Assembly (NCBI GenBank): GCA_963703145.1
Contig: OY969793.1
Coordinates: 3,968,001 to 4,032,000, forward strand
Source of the DNA: Bog-756 sp963703145
GTDB lineage: Bacteria > Actinomycetota > Acidimicrobiia > Acidimicrobiales > RAAP-2
Direction of reading: 5' to 3'
DNA length: 64,000 nt
Shown here: positions 30,681-39,721 of the stretch, in pieces
Numbering within the stretch: position 1 is the stretch's first letter
Layout: each line of letters opens with the position of its first letter
Made by a program: the position numbers and the translations under genes
Notes under the pieces: generated by a model
Seen by the model: only the letters and a program-made list of their open reading frames with translations
What the model was told of the DNA's origin: nothing
Databases searched by the model: none

Positions 30681-32986
30681 CGGTCGGAATCACGGAACTT
30701 CCTCCCGAGGGCATGCAGCTCGGTGGCGTGGCACTCGCCGGCGACGCTGATCGCGGGACCAAGACGACAGAAGGGCTCAGCCTGCTGTTCACCACGGCCG
30801 GCATCACCGTCCAGGGTCCCCAGCCCCAGATCGAGCGGCTCCTCGTGTGGTCGGGCCTGGACACCGCCACGTGCCGGGAGAAGATCTCGCTGAGCGACGG
30901 CCGCAGCGCGGCGGTGATGGAGCTGACCTCGGGCGGGCAGTCCATCCGGTTCCTGCTCCCGACCGAGACGGTCACCCCGGGGCAGGCGGCCTACCTGGAC
31001 CAGGCTCTGCCCGCGTGGCTGGCGCGCTACAAGGGCTCCTCGGGCCCCACTCCGACCCCGCCCCCACCGCCGCCACCCGCCGCGTCGGGTGCCGGCCCGA
31101 CCGGCCCCGACACCACCGTCGTCGGCTCGCCGGCGGCAGCCGCGGCGACTGCCGGCGCGGCCGGTGCCGCCGCGGGCGGCCTGGCAGCGGCCGCCAGTGC
31201 GGCACCATCTACCGAGACCGGTGCTCCGCCCGCCCCCTACGCCTCGGCCCCGCCCCCTCCGCCCGCCGCAGCGGCTGCGCCAGCTCCTGCACCGGCTCCT
31301 CCGACCGCGGCACCGGCACCACCGCCTCCCGGCACCGGTGTCGGCGCGCCACCGCCTCCGGGCCCCTCGTTCCAGCCGGCTTCAGACGTGGCGCCGCCCC
31401 TGCCCCCCACGGCGGCCCCGCCGGCACCTCCCGCTCCGCCGGCGCCGGGCGCCCCCCCACCGCCTCCGATGAGCGCGCCACCCGCACCGGCCGCCGCAGC
31501 AGCAGCGGTTGGCGCCGCGGCCGGCTGGGAGGGACTCACCGATCCTGCCGGTGGTCCTGACGCCACCGCCTGGGGCACCCAGCCCACCGGACAGGTGGCT
31601 GCTGGTGACGTCGCCCCGCCACCGAAGAAGACCCGTTCCTGGCGGAAAGGTCGCCAGGACCCCGAGACCCCCGACGCACCGTCCGGCTACGGCCAGCCGA
31701 TGCCCCCGACACAGCCTCCGGCCAACCCCGTAATGCTCACGCCCGGAGCGCTTCCCCCGCCCCCCGCCGCCTACCAGGCGCCCGGCACCGGCCCCGAGCC
31801 CGCCGTGTGGAAGCCTGCCGTCGATCCGGTGACAGGCCAGGCCACGTGGGACTCCTCGAGTTCGAGCGTCGACTTCATGGCCCCCGAGGAGGCAGCGCCG
31901 AAGAAGTCCCGGTGGAAGCGCGGCGCCAAAGCCGGTGCCGCCGCGGGCGTGGCCGCCGGTGCCGGTGCTGCGGCGTTCGCCGCAGGCCCCGACGCGTCGG
32001 GTGCCACGGGCCTGGCGGGTCCCCCCGCCGCCCCAGGGAGTACCGAGGCCCCCGCCTGGGCGCCAGGGGCTCCCGGCGCACCGGAAGCCTGGAGTGCCGC
32101 CCCGGGTGAGGCAGCTGATCCCTTCGGATCGACGACACCGCCCACTGCCCCGGACGGAACCCCACCACCCGCCTCGGGCGACGGGGCGGCGGCCAAGGGT
32201 GCCAAGAACAACCGCACCACCGTCCTCTTGCTGGTCCTCTTGCTGGTGGTGGTCATCGCCGGCGGCGGGTTCTACTACCTCAAGAAGCACAACAACACCA
32301 CGACCACCACGCCGACCACCACGGCGACGGCACCGTCGGGGGCCGCCGCAGCCAGCGCGCTGGCCGCCTCGATCAATCTCCGGTTGACCGATCTGCCCAC
32401 CGGGTGGACTCAGACCCCGCCGGCCAACCAGGCGGTGCGACCGCCCCTGGCGCCGCCGGCCGCCCAGGTCAAGGCGGAACAGGCCCTGGCCTCGTGCCTC
32501 AGCCAGCCTTTCGCCGTCGTGGCCGGGCTCTTCGGGACCGGGGCCCTCCCGGACCAGGTGTCCGCGGCCCGGTCGCCCACGTTCCAGAGCGGTGCCGACC
32601 CGAACATCCAGATGTTCTCCACCACCTCCGTGGTCGCCACGGCCGCTGAGGCGACTCCGCTAGCCGCCCCGTTCGCCGCCGCCAACTTCACCACCTGTTA
32701 CGGCAACTATCAATCGGCGCTGATCGCCGCGGTCGTGCCGGGTTCGACGGCGGCGGTGCAGACGGTCACGCTGGCGGCGCCCGCCGGCGTGAAGTCCTAC
32801 GGGTACCTGACCACGTTCACCATCCCCAACCAGGGGACCGACGTCGTCGGTGAGGGCTACATCCTCGGCGGCCGCACCGAGACCAGGCTCCAGCCGTCCA
32901 CCAACGGCCCGGCCATCCCCTCTGACGCCTTCAACCCGGCCTACAGCAACATCGTGAGCCGGGTGGCCCAGGCCGCCAGCCGGTAG
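30677..32986 (+). CDS. Membrane-anchored Pro/Ala-rich protein of unknown function, paralogue 2
   Basis: A 769-residue protein with the same plan as paralogue 1. Residues about 10-118 are the cytoplasmic beta-rich domain (GITVQGPQPQIERLLVWSGL, QSIRFLLPTETVTPGQ). A Pro/Ala-rich linker of about 390 residues follows, with basic SRWKRGAKAG and TRSWRKGRQD patches. A membrane helix spans 515-535 (TVLLLVLLLVVVIAGGGFYY), then a Thr-rich stalk and the extracytoplasmic domain (SINLRLTDLPTGWTQTP, LASCLSQPF, FTTCYGN). Two Cys positions match paralogue 1. The linker resembles those of cytoplasmic scaffolds, and the length difference between the paralogues lies almost only there. No family or enzyme motif was recognised. 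Confidence 0.7.
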   Translation: MTVGITELPPEGMQLGGVALAGDADRGTKTTEGLSLLFTTAGITVQGPQPQIERLLVWSGLDTATCREKISLSDGRSAAVMELTSGGQSIRFLLPTETVTPGQAAYLDQALPAWLARYKGSSGPTPTPPPPPPPAASGAGPTGPDTTVVGSPAAAAATAGAAGAAAGGLAAAASAAPSTETGAPPAPYASAPPPPPAAAAAPAPAPAPPTAAPAPPPPGTGVGAPPPPGPSFQPASDVAPPLPPTAAPPAPPAPPAPGAPPPPPMSAPPAPAAAAAAVGAAAGWEGLTDPAGGPDATAWGTQPTGQVAAGDVAPPPKKTRSWRKGRQDPETPDAPSGYGQPMPPTQPPANPVMLTPGALPPPPAAYQAPGTGPEPAVWKPAVDPVTGQATWDSSSSSVDFMAPEEAAPKKSRWKRGAKAGAAAGVAAGAGAAAFAAGPDASGATGLAGPPAAPGSTEAPAWAPGAPGAPEAWSAAPGEAADPFGSTTPPTAPDGTPPPASGDGAAAKGAKNNRTTVLLLVLLLVVVIAGGGFYYLKKHNNTTTTTPTTTATAPSGAAAASALAASINLRLTDLPTGWTQTPPANQAVRPPLAPPAAQVKAEQALASCLSQPFAVVAGLFGTGALPDQVSAARSPTFQSGADPNIQMFSTTSVVATAAEATPLAAPFAAANFTTCYGNYQSALIAAVVPGSTAAVQTVTLAAPAGVKSYGYLTTFTIPNQGTDVVGEGYILGGRTETRLQPSTNGPAIPSDAFNPAYSNIVSRVAQAASR

Positions 32987-33028
32987 CCGGCGGTACCTCA
33001 ACGGGACCGGCCGGGACCGACCTGAGGG

Positions 33029-34366
33029 TCAGGCGGCCTCGGGGGTCAGGCGGGCGATGAGGGCCATGGCCCGGTAGGCCGCCTCGGCCGGGCCGATCTC
33101 GTCGGGCCGCAGGAGATTGGACATGATCCTGAGGATCCACGTCATCAGCGACTCCGAGTGCATCCCGGTCCCGACACACAGCTGCATCAGCTCGGGCCGG
33201 CTGATGAGCCGGATGAACGCCCTCGCCACTCGGTAGTAGAGCCCATAGGCGTCCTCGAGCCGGGATTCGTAGCCCTCGAGGGCGGCTGACCCCCCACCGG
33301 CCAGCGCCTCGCCGAGCGACGCTGCCGCCAACCTCCCGGTCTCGTAGCCATAGGCGATGCCCTCGCCGTTGAAGGGATTGATGGTGCCGGCGGCATCGCC
33401 GACCACCAGGGTGGTCGCCCCCACACGGGGCCCCACGGCCAGCCCCATGGGCAGTTTGCCGCCGGTCGGGGGACCGAGGCTCGAGGAGGGTGACAGCTCC
33501 CACTCCGCCGGGGCCTGGGCGAGGAAGTGGTCCATGAGGGTCGAGGTGTTCACGCCCTTCCACCGCCGATCGGTGGACAGCAGGCCGACCCCGACGTTGA
33601 CCCGTCCGTCGCCCAGCGGGAAGATCCAGCCGTAGCCCGGCACCACCTTGCCGTTGCCGTCGCGGATGTCGAGGTGGGACTCGATGAAGGTCTGGTCGTG
33701 GCCGGGTGACGAGTAGTACCCGCGCAGGGCCATGCCCATGGGCTGGCGCCGGTCCCGGGACGTGCCGAGGGCCCGTCCGAAGCGCGAGTTGGCTCCGTCG
33801 GCGACCACTACGTAGCGGGCCCGGACCGGACGGGTGGTCCCGTCGGACTTGTCCTTGACCAGGGCGCCCACGCAGTCGGGCAGGGCCGGACCCCCCACGG
33901 CTGGCTGCCCGCCCGACGAGGTCCCGGCCCGGTCCTCCACGATGGGCTGGACCGCCTCGGTGCCCTGCCACACCGTGGCGCCCGCCTTGACGGCCCGCTC
34001 GTTGACGATGGCGTCCAGGTCGTGCCGGGTGATCACGTAGCCGTAGGACGGGAAGCTGGGGTGCTCGGGCCACGGCAGGTCGAGGATCCGGCCGTAGGCA
34101 TGGGCCCGGAGACCGGAGTAGCGGTGGGCCCCGGACAGGGCACCCTCGACGCCCATGTCGGCCAGCTGGCGGACCGAGCGGGGGGTCAGGCCGTCCCCAC
34201 AGGTCTTCTCCCTCGGGAACACCTTCTTCTCCACCAGGGCCACGTCCCAGCCGGCCTCGGCCAGCCAGTAGGCGCACGAGGAGCCCGAAGGGCCACCTCC
34301 CACCACCAGCACGTCATGGAGGTGGTCAGGCTGGCTGGCCCGGGTGGGGTTGGTAGGGGAGCTCAC
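33029..34366 (-). CDS. Geranylgeranyl reductase-family FAD-dependent oxidoreductase (MenJ-like)
   Basis: A 445-residue flavoprotein that would saturate isoprenoid double bonds, as the mycobacterial menaquinone reductase MenJ does. It has the FAD dinucleotide motif DVLVVGGGPSGSSCAYWLAE, the family segment EKKVFPREKTCGDGLTPRSV, YVVVADGANSRFGRALG, and the second FAD contact TLVVGDAAGTINPFNGEGIA. GTG 34366 follows a TACCAT box by 8 nt and is preferred over an upstream in-frame start at 34393. It is divergent from nuoA by about 120 bp. Position next to complex I suggests the respiratory quinone as substrate; archaeal-type lipid reduction is the alternative. Confidence 0.85.
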   Translation of the reverse strand: MSSPTNPTRASQPDHLHDVLVVGGGPSGSSCAYWLAEAGWDVALVEKKVFPREKTCGDGLTPRSVRQLADMGVEGALSGAHRYSGLRAHAYGRILDLPWPEHPSFPSYGYVITRHDLDAIVNERAVKAGATVWQGTEAVQPIVEDRAGTSSGGQPAVGGPALPDCVGALVKDKSDGTTRPVRARYVVVADGANSRFGRALGTSRDRRQPMGMALRGYYSSPGHDQTFIESHLDIRDGNGKVVPGYGWIFPLGDGRVNVGVGLLSTDRRWKGVNTSTLMDHFLAQAPAEWELSPSSSLGPPTGGKLPMGLAVGPRVGATTLVVGDAAGTINPFNGEGIAYGYETGRLAAASLGEALAGGGSAALEGYESRLEDAYGLYYRVARAFIRLISRPELMQLCVGTGMHSESLMTWILRIMSNLLRPDEIGPAEAAYRAMALIARLTPEAA

Positions 34367-34374
34367 GACCCCCA

Positions 34375-34380
34375 ATGGTA
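34375..34380 (-). promoter_or_regulatory. -10 box TACCAT of the reductase gene
   Basis: On the minus strand TACCAT is followed by 8 nt and GTG 34366. Confidence 0.4.
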
Positions 34381-34487
34381 GGGGCCAGGGCAATGCGACG
34401 GCACACCGGTGGGCCGCCGAATTGCCGGAAGCGTGCTCGGGCGTCGATGTGCCTGTCGGAAGGCGTGCGTGGTAAAAACAAGTCCCG

Positions 34488-35036
34488 ATGGACGATTATC
34501 TGCCGATCCTCATCCTCCTCATCCTGGGCTTCTTGTTCGCGGCCCTGTCCTTCGTGGCCTCTGCACTCCTGGCCCCGAGCAAGCGCCCGACGGCGGCGAA
34601 GACGGCTCCCTACGAATGCGGCATCGTGCCGGGGATCGACCCGCCCACCCGCTTCCCGGTCCGCTTCTACCTGATCGCCATGATCTTCATCATCTTCGAC
34701 ATCGAGATCGTGTTCCTCTATCCCTGGGCGGTGATCTTCCGGCAGCTGCGCTCGTTCGGCCTCGTCGAGGTCGTGGTCTTCGCCGCGGTGGTCTTCGTCT
34801 CGTTCCTGTTCCTGGTCAGCAACGGCGCCCTCAGCTGGGGTCCGGCCAAGCGCCTGGTGGGCGCCATGCCGTCGCGCACCTCGGAATCCACCATCGCCCG
34901 CATCTCGGCCGGATCGGGGGGTCCCGGCCGATCCACACGCGCGGTCGGTGGCTCGCGACCTGTCACCAACGATCCAGACGCCCCGACGACCGAGGAGCCG
35001 GCCACGACGCCGAGCGGCCCCGGTCGGGCCGCGTAG
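34488..35036 (+). CDS. nuoA: NADH-quinone oxidoreductase subunit A
   Basis: Membrane-arm subunit at the junction with the peripheral arm of complex I. The 182-residue protein has three membrane helices (about 4-27, 62-84, 90-112) and the family motifs YECGIVPG and FYLIAMIFIIFDIEIVFLYP. It is about 60 residues longer than E. coli NuoA core because of a Ser/Thr/Gly/Pro-rich C-terminal tail. ATG 34488 has no ribosome binding site; a TAAAAAC stretch 9 nt upstream may be the -10 of a leaderless operon mRNA. It is the first of 14 nuo genes, nearly all overlapping or closely spaced. Confidence 0.95.
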   Translation: MDDYLPILILLILGFLFAALSFVASALLAPSKRPTAAKTAPYECGIVPGIDPPTRFPVRFYLIAMIFIIFDIEIVFLYPWAVIFRQLRSFGLVEVVVFAAVVFVSFLFLVSNGALSWGPAKRLVGAMPSRTSESTIARISAGSGGPGRSTRAVGGSRPVTNDPDAPTTEEPATTPSGPGRAA

Positions 35037-35054
35037 CGGGAGAGGCAATCCACC

Positions 35055-35726
35055 ATGGGTCTCGAAGACCTCCAGCACAACTTTCTTACCGGCCGTCTCG
35101 AGGACCTGGTCAAGTGGGCACGCACCTATTCGATGTGGCCGGCGACCTTCGGCCTGGCGTGCTGCGCCATCGAGATGATGTCGGTGGGCGCGGCCGACTT
35201 CGACCTGGCCCGGTTCGGCATGGAGGTCTTCCGAGCCTCCCCCCGCCAGGCCGACCTCATGATCGTGGCCGGGCGGGTGTCCCAGAAGATGGCCCCGGTG
35301 CTCCGCCAGGTCTACGACCAGATGATGGAGCCCAAGTGGGTCCTGTCCATGGGGGTGTGCGCCAGCACCGGTGGCATGTTCAACAACTACGCCATCGTCC
35401 AGGGCGTGGACCAGATCGTCCCCGTCGATGTCTACGCGCCGGGCTGCCCGCCAACCCCGGAGACCCTCATGCACGCCATCCTCACCCTCCACGAGAAGGT
35501 GCGGACCAACGACATCACCCACCGGGCCCCGGTGGCACTGACGGGACGGCCCGACGGCCCGGCGGGGGCGACGCTGGGCCACGACGAAGGGGTCGACACC
35601 GACGACGCACGCACCCACGAGGAGGAGGCCACGTCGGGGTGGACCCCGGACCGGCCCGATGCCGTGCATCTCGGGACACCCAAGCGCAACCCGGTCATCG
35701 CCCGCAGTGTGGGGGAGCCGCTGTGA
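35055..35726 (+). CDS. nuoB: NADH-quinone oxidoreductase subunit B
   Basis: Carries iron-sulfur cluster N2, the last electron carrier before quinone. Cysteines of the N2 site are visible: adjacent Cys36-Cys37 (FGLACCAIEMM), Cys in LSMGVCASTGGMF (about 102) and Cys in YAPGCPPTPETL (about 132). The 223-residue protein has about 60 extra acidic C-terminal residues after the conserved core, not needed for cluster binding. A GGGAGAGGCAATCC region precedes ATG 35055. It overlaps nuoC by 4 nt. Confidence 0.96.
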   Translation: MGLEDLQHNFLTGRLEDLVKWARTYSMWPATFGLACCAIEMMSVGAADFDLARFGMEVFRASPRQADLMIVAGRVSQKMAPVLRQVYDQMMEPKWVLSMGVCASTGGMFNNYAIVQGVDQIVPVDVYAPGCPPTPETLMHAILTLHEKVRTNDITHRAPVALTGRPDGPAGATLGHDEGVDTDDARTHEEEATSGWTPDRPDAVHLGTPKRNPVIARSVGEPL

Positions 35727-36250
35727 CGGTGCTCGACGGTCCAGGGGTCGTCGCCGAGCCCACCGGTGCGAGCGAGTCCGGGGGCGGGTCGTCGCGCCGG
35801 CCCGGCCGTCCCGACCAGGAGGTGGTCTTCCCCACCCGTGAGCAGTACGCCGACGTGGTGGCGGGCTACCGAGACGCCGGGTTCGAGATGTGCGCCGACC
35901 TGTGCGCCGTGGACTACCTGGCCCACCCCAACCGGTCGGTGCCCGAGGGGGTGACCCCAGAGCGGTTCGAGGTGGTGGTCAACCTGCTGTCGCTCAGCCA
36001 GGCCCGCCGAGTGAGGATCCGGTTGCAGGTGCCCGAGTCGGATGCCGCCGCGCCCTCCCTGTTCTCGCTCTATCCCGGCACCGAGGCCATGGAGCGGGAG
36101 GCCTTCGACCTGTTCGGCATCGTCTTTGCGGGCCATCCGGACATGACCCGCATCCTCCTGCCTGAGGACTGGGAGGGCCATCCGCTGCGCAAGGACTACG
36201 GGGTCGGCCGGGTACCGGTCCAGTTCAAGGGTGCACCCGGCCCACGATGA
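35723..36250 (+). CDS. nuoC: NADH-quinone oxidoreductase subunit C
   Basis: Peripheral-arm subunit lying near NuoD. The 175-residue protein has the 30-kDa subunit core (DLCAVDYLAHPNR, ERFEVVVNLLSLSQARRVRI) and the signature EREAFDLFGIVFAGHPDMTR followed by ILLPEDWEGHPLRKDYGV. The first 30 residues are low-complexity. GTG 35723 overlaps the nuoB stop as GTGA, and ATGA links it to nuoD. It is separate from NuoD, unlike the fused NuoCD of E. coli. Confidence 0.94.
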   Translation: MTVLDGPGVVAEPTGASESGGGSSRRPGRPDQEVVFPTREQYADVVAGYRDAGFEMCADLCAVDYLAHPNRSVPEGVTPERFEVVVNLLSLSQARRVRIRLQVPESDAAAPSLFSLYPGTEAMEREAFDLFGIVFAGHPDMTRILLPEDWEGHPLRKDYGVGRVPVQFKGAPGPR

Positions 36251-37689
36251 GCGACGTGGTGACTAACCCCCCGACCGACGGCGCCGACGTGCCGCCTCAC
36301 CCCGACACGGTGTTGGACCCGCCGCCGTCGGGGGCCCAGTTCCTCGAGGACGGTCCCTTCGACCGTCCCCAGGGCCTGGTGGCCGAGACCTCCGAGGGGG
36401 CCCAGGAGCTGAGTGTCCGCAGGGACACCGACCCGTCCGAGTTGCGGCGCGAGGTCGGTGCGGTACTGCGGTTGCCCGAAGGCGTGGCCATCGATCCGTC
36501 GGACATCGACATCGAGCAGTCCGACGACGAGACCATGATCATCAACATGGGTCCCCAGCACCCCTCCACCCACGGGGTGCTGCGGCTGATGCTCGAGCTC
36601 GACGGTGAGACGGTTCTGCGGACCAAGCCGGTCATCGGCTACCTCCACACCGGCATGGAGAAGACCGCCGAGGAGCTGACCTACGTGCAGGGGTCGACCA
36701 ACGTCACCCGCATGGACTACCTAGCCCCGCTCCACAATGAGCTGGTTCTGTCCCTGGCCGTCGAGGCCCTGCTCGGCGTGGAGATGCCACCCCGCTCGGA
36801 CTGGATTCGCATGCTGATGGTCGAGTTGAACCGGGTGTCGTCCCACCTCATGTGGATGGCCACCAACGGCATGGACCTCGGGTCCACGTCGATGATGATC
36901 TACGGCTTCCGTGAACGCGAGATGGTCCTGGCGTTCTTCGAGAAGACCACCGGGCTCCGCATGAACCACAATTTCATCCGGCCCGGGGGGACAGCCGCCG
37001 ACCTGCCCGACGGGTGGGAGGACGACGTCACGGTCATCTGCGACACCGTGATGGAGCGCACCGACGAGTACGACGAGCTGCTCACCGGCCAACCGCTGTT
37101 CCGGCAGCGGTCCGAGGGCATCGGCACACTGTCGGCCGAGGAGGCGCTGGCCCTCAGCCTGACCGGCCCGGTGCTGCGGTCGACCGGCGTGCCCTGGGAC
37201 CTGCGCCGGTCCATGCCCTATCTCCGCTACGACGAGGTGGACTTCGACGTCATCGTCGGGACCTACGGGGACAACTTCGACCGGTACTCCATCCGCCTCA
37301 ACGAGATCCGCGAGTCGGTCAAGATCATCCGCCAGATCGTGGAGAAGATGCCGGCGGGCGACTACCGCGTCCAGGACAAGAAGGTGACCCCGCCGCCCCG
37401 CGGTCGCATCGACGAGTCGATGGAGGCGCTCATCCACCACTTCAAGGTGTTCACCGAGGGGTTCAAGGTCCCCGAGGGCGAGGTGTACGTGGCCGTCGAG
37501 TCGCCGCGCGGCGAGCTCGGCTGCTACCTGGTGTCCGACGGGTCGCCCAAGGCCTACCGGATGCACATCCGGGGTCCGAGCTTCGTGAACCTGCAGGGGC
37601 TTCCCCTCATGATGCGAGGTGGGCTGCTGGCCGACGCCGTGGCTGTGTGCTCGACCATCGACCCAGTGATGGGGGAGGTGGACCGATGA
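36247..37689 (+). CDS. nuoD: NADH-quinone oxidoreductase subunit D
   Basis: The 49-kDa subunit that forms the quinone pocket with NuoB. The 480-residue protein has an unusual acidic N-terminal extension of about 95 residues before the conserved start INMGPQHPSTHGVLRLMLEL. The quinone-contacting His of this motif is present, as are GYLHTGMEKTAEELTYVQG, RMDYLAPLHNE and, near the C-terminus, AYRMHIRGPSFVNLQGLP. The extension has no recognised domain and could be a mis-set start, but ATGA overlap with nuoC supports 36247. Confidence 0.95.
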   Translation: MSDVVTNPPTDGADVPPHPDTVLDPPPSGAQFLEDGPFDRPQGLVAETSEGAQELSVRRDTDPSELRREVGAVLRLPEGVAIDPSDIDIEQSDDETMIINMGPQHPSTHGVLRLMLELDGETVLRTKPVIGYLHTGMEKTAEELTYVQGSTNVTRMDYLAPLHNELVLSLAVEALLGVEMPPRSDWIRMLMVELNRVSSHLMWMATNGMDLGSTSMMIYGFREREMVLAFFEKTTGLRMNHNFIRPGGTAADLPDGWEDDVTVICDTVMERTDEYDELLTGQPLFRQRSEGIGTLSAEEALALSLTGPVLRSTGVPWDLRRSMPYLRYDEVDFDVIVGTYGDNFDRYSIRLNEIRESVKIIRQIVEKMPAGDYRVQDKKVTPPPRGRIDESMEALIHHFKVFTEGFKVPEGEVYVAVESPRGELGCYLVSDGSPKAYRMHIRGPSFVNLQGLPLMMRGGLLADAVAVCSTIDPVMGEVDR

Positions 37690-38417
37690 GTGACGCCGCC
37701 ACCCCGGTCGCCGCGCCGCGACGGGCCGGACACCGGGCCACCCCAGTGCCCAGCCACCTGTCGGCCGAGGTGCTCGAGCGTGCCCGGCAACTGATCGCCT
37801 TGTACCCCGAGCCCCGCTCGGCCCTCATCCCGCTCTGCCACCTGGCCCAAGAGCAGGATGGCTGGCTGACTGCGGCCGCCATGGTGGATATCGCCGGGCT
37901 GGTGGGGGTGACCCCCACCGAGGTGCTCGGCACGGCGTCGTTCTACGACATGCTGCACACCGAGCCTGTTGGCACCCACGTGGTAGCGGTGTGCACCAAC
38001 ATCGCCTGCCTGCTGGGCGGTGCCCTCGAGCTCTTGGAGCACGCCGAAGACGCACTTGGGGTCAACGCCGGCGGCACCACCGCCGATGGTGTGATCACCC
38101 TGGAGGAAGCCGAGTGTCTGGCCGACTGCGACCGTCCCCCGTGCGTGCAGGTCAACCACCGCTTCGTCGGCGCCCAGACGCCCGAGAGCTTCGACCAGCT
38201 CGTCGCGGAGCTGCGGGCCGGTTCACGCTCCGCCGACATCCCTCCCCACGGCACCTTGAACCGGGTGGTCCGAACCCACGGCCTCGAGGCCGACCCCGCC
38301 ACGGTGGCCGCCGAGCGGGCCGCCATGGCCGAGGCCCAGGCCCAGCGGGCCGCCGCGGCCGAGGCAGCCAAAACGGTCGGCGACGGGACCACTCCCACCC
38401 CGGCGAAGGGGTCGTAG
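37686..38417 (+). CDS. nuoE: NADH-quinone oxidoreductase subunit E
   Basis: Binds the 2Fe-2S cluster N1a in the NADH-dehydrogenase module. The four ligands are visible in VAVCTNIACLLGG and EAECLADCDRPPCVQVN. The N-terminal helical domain (LIALYPEPRSALIPLCHLAQ) is typical. At 243 residues it is longer than E. coli NuoE (about 166), with about 60 extra C-terminal residues rich in Ala and Glu. It overlaps nuoD by 4 nt and nuoF by 1 nt. Confidence 0.95.
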   Translation: MSDAATPVAAPRRAGHRATPVPSHLSAEVLERARQLIALYPEPRSALIPLCHLAQEQDGWLTAAAMVDIAGLVGVTPTEVLGTASFYDMLHTEPVGTHVVAVCTNIACLLGGALELLEHAEDALGVNAGGTTADGVITLEEAECLADCDRPPCVQVNHRFVGAQTPESFDQLVAELRAGSRSADIPPHGTLNRVVRTHGLEADPATVAAERAAMAEAQAQRAAAAEAAKTVGDGTTPTPAKGS

Positions 38418-39721
38418 TGGCCATCACCGATCCACCCAAGATCGTCACCAGCCGGCTCGACCACGCCGACGCCCATACCCTGGAGCGCTACCTCGCGACG
38501 GGGGGCTACGACGGACTGCGCAAGGCCCTGACCATGACCCCGGAGGCCGTGGCTCACGAAGTGGACACGGCCAGCCTGCTCGGCCGGGGGGGTGCGGGCT
38601 TCCCGGCCGGTCGCAAGTGGGCCATGTTGCGCAAGAACCCGGTCACCTATCTGGTGGTGAACGGCGACGAGAGCGAGCCGGCCACCTTCAAGGACCACCT
38701 CTTGGTGGAGCGGGATCCCCACCAGCTGATCGAGGGCGTGGTCATCGCGGCCTACGCCCTCCAGGTAACACAGGTGTTCATCTTCATCCGCGGCGAGTTC
38801 GCCCTGGGCCTCGAGCGGGTCCAGGCCGCCCTCAACGACGCCTACTCCCACGGGGCGGTGGGCGCGGACATCTTCGGGTCGGGCTTCTCGGTCGACGTCG
38901 TGGTCCACCCCGGGGCGGGCGCCTACATCTGCGGCGAGGAGACCGCCCTCCTCGAGTCCCTGGAGGGCAAGCGCGGGTTCCCCCGGATCAAGCCGCCCTT
39001 CTTCCCGGCCGCCATCGGCCTCTACGGCGACCCGACCGTGGTCAACAACGTCGAGACCATGTCCAACCTGCCCTGGATCCTGCTGAATGGCGGTGCCGCT
39101 TTCGCCGCCCTCGGCGAGGGCCGCTCCACCGGCACCCGACTGTTCGCCCTGGCCGGCCACGTCAACAACCCGGGCGTCTACGAGCTCGAGATGGTCAAGA
39201 CCACGTTCAACGACCTGATCAACGCCCCTGTGCTGGGAGGCGGGATCCCCCACGGCCGGGGCCTCAAGGCCTTCATCCCCGGCGGGGTGTCGGCCCCGTG
39301 GTTCGGCCCCGACCAGATCGACCTCCCCCTGGGCCAGGACGAGGTGGGGGCGGCCGGCTCCATGCTCGGTTCCGGATCGATCGTGGTGATGGACGACCAC
39401 ACCTGCGCGGTGCGCGCCGCCTGGAGGATCACCAAGTTCTTCTCCCGGGAGTCATGCGGACAGTGCACCCCGTGCCGTGAGGGGTCGGGGTGGCTGGAGA
39501 AGATCATGGAGCGCATCGAGACCGGCCATGGGCGCGAGCAGGACATTGACCTCCTGCTCGACGCCTGTGACAACATCGCCCCCGGACTGACCTGGCCCCC
39601 GCAGCAGACCACCATCTGCGTGCTGGGCCCGTCCATCCCCTCGTCGATCGGCTCGGCTGTCCAGATGTTCCGGGACGAGTTCCTGGTGCATGTGAAAGAG
39701 GGGGGCTGCCCGTATGAGTGA
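38417..39721 (+). CDS. nuoF: NADH-quinone oxidoreductase subunit F
   Basis: Binds NADH, FMN and cluster N3, the entry point of electrons. The 434-residue protein shows the NADH site SLLGRGGAGFPAGRKWAML and VVNGDESEPATFKDH, the FMN site GAGAYICGEETALLESLEG, and the 4Fe-4S ligands in ESCGQCTPCREG with the later Cys in DNIAPGLTWPPQQTTICVLG. Length matches the family. GTG 38417 shares one base with the nuoE stop. Confidence 0.96.
   Translation: MAITDPPKIVTSRLDHADAHTLERYLATGGYDGLRKALTMTPEAVAHEVDTASLLGRGGAGFPAGRKWAMLRKNPVTYLVVNGDESEPATFKDHLLVERDPHQLIEGVVIAAYALQVTQVFIFIRGEFALGLERVQAALNDAYSHGAVGADIFGSGFSVDVVVHPGAGAYICGEETALLESLEGKRGFPRIKPPFFPAAIGLYGDPTVVNNVETMSNLPWILLNGGAAFAALGEGRSTGTRLFALAGHVNNPGVYELEMVKTTFNDLINAPVLGGGIPHGRGLKAFIPGGVSAPWFGPDQIDLPLGQDEVGAAGSMLGSGSIVVMDDHTCAVRAAWRITKFFSRESCGQCTPCREGSGWLEKIMERIETGHGREQDIDLLLDACDNIAPGLTWPPQQTTICVLGPSIPSSIGSAVQMFRDEFLVHVKEGGCPYE

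Noticed and set aside
31020..32200. GC-rich Pro/Ala stretch as a non-coding repeat region
   Set aside because: Frame is open over the full length with domains on both sides; it is a linker of paralogue 2.
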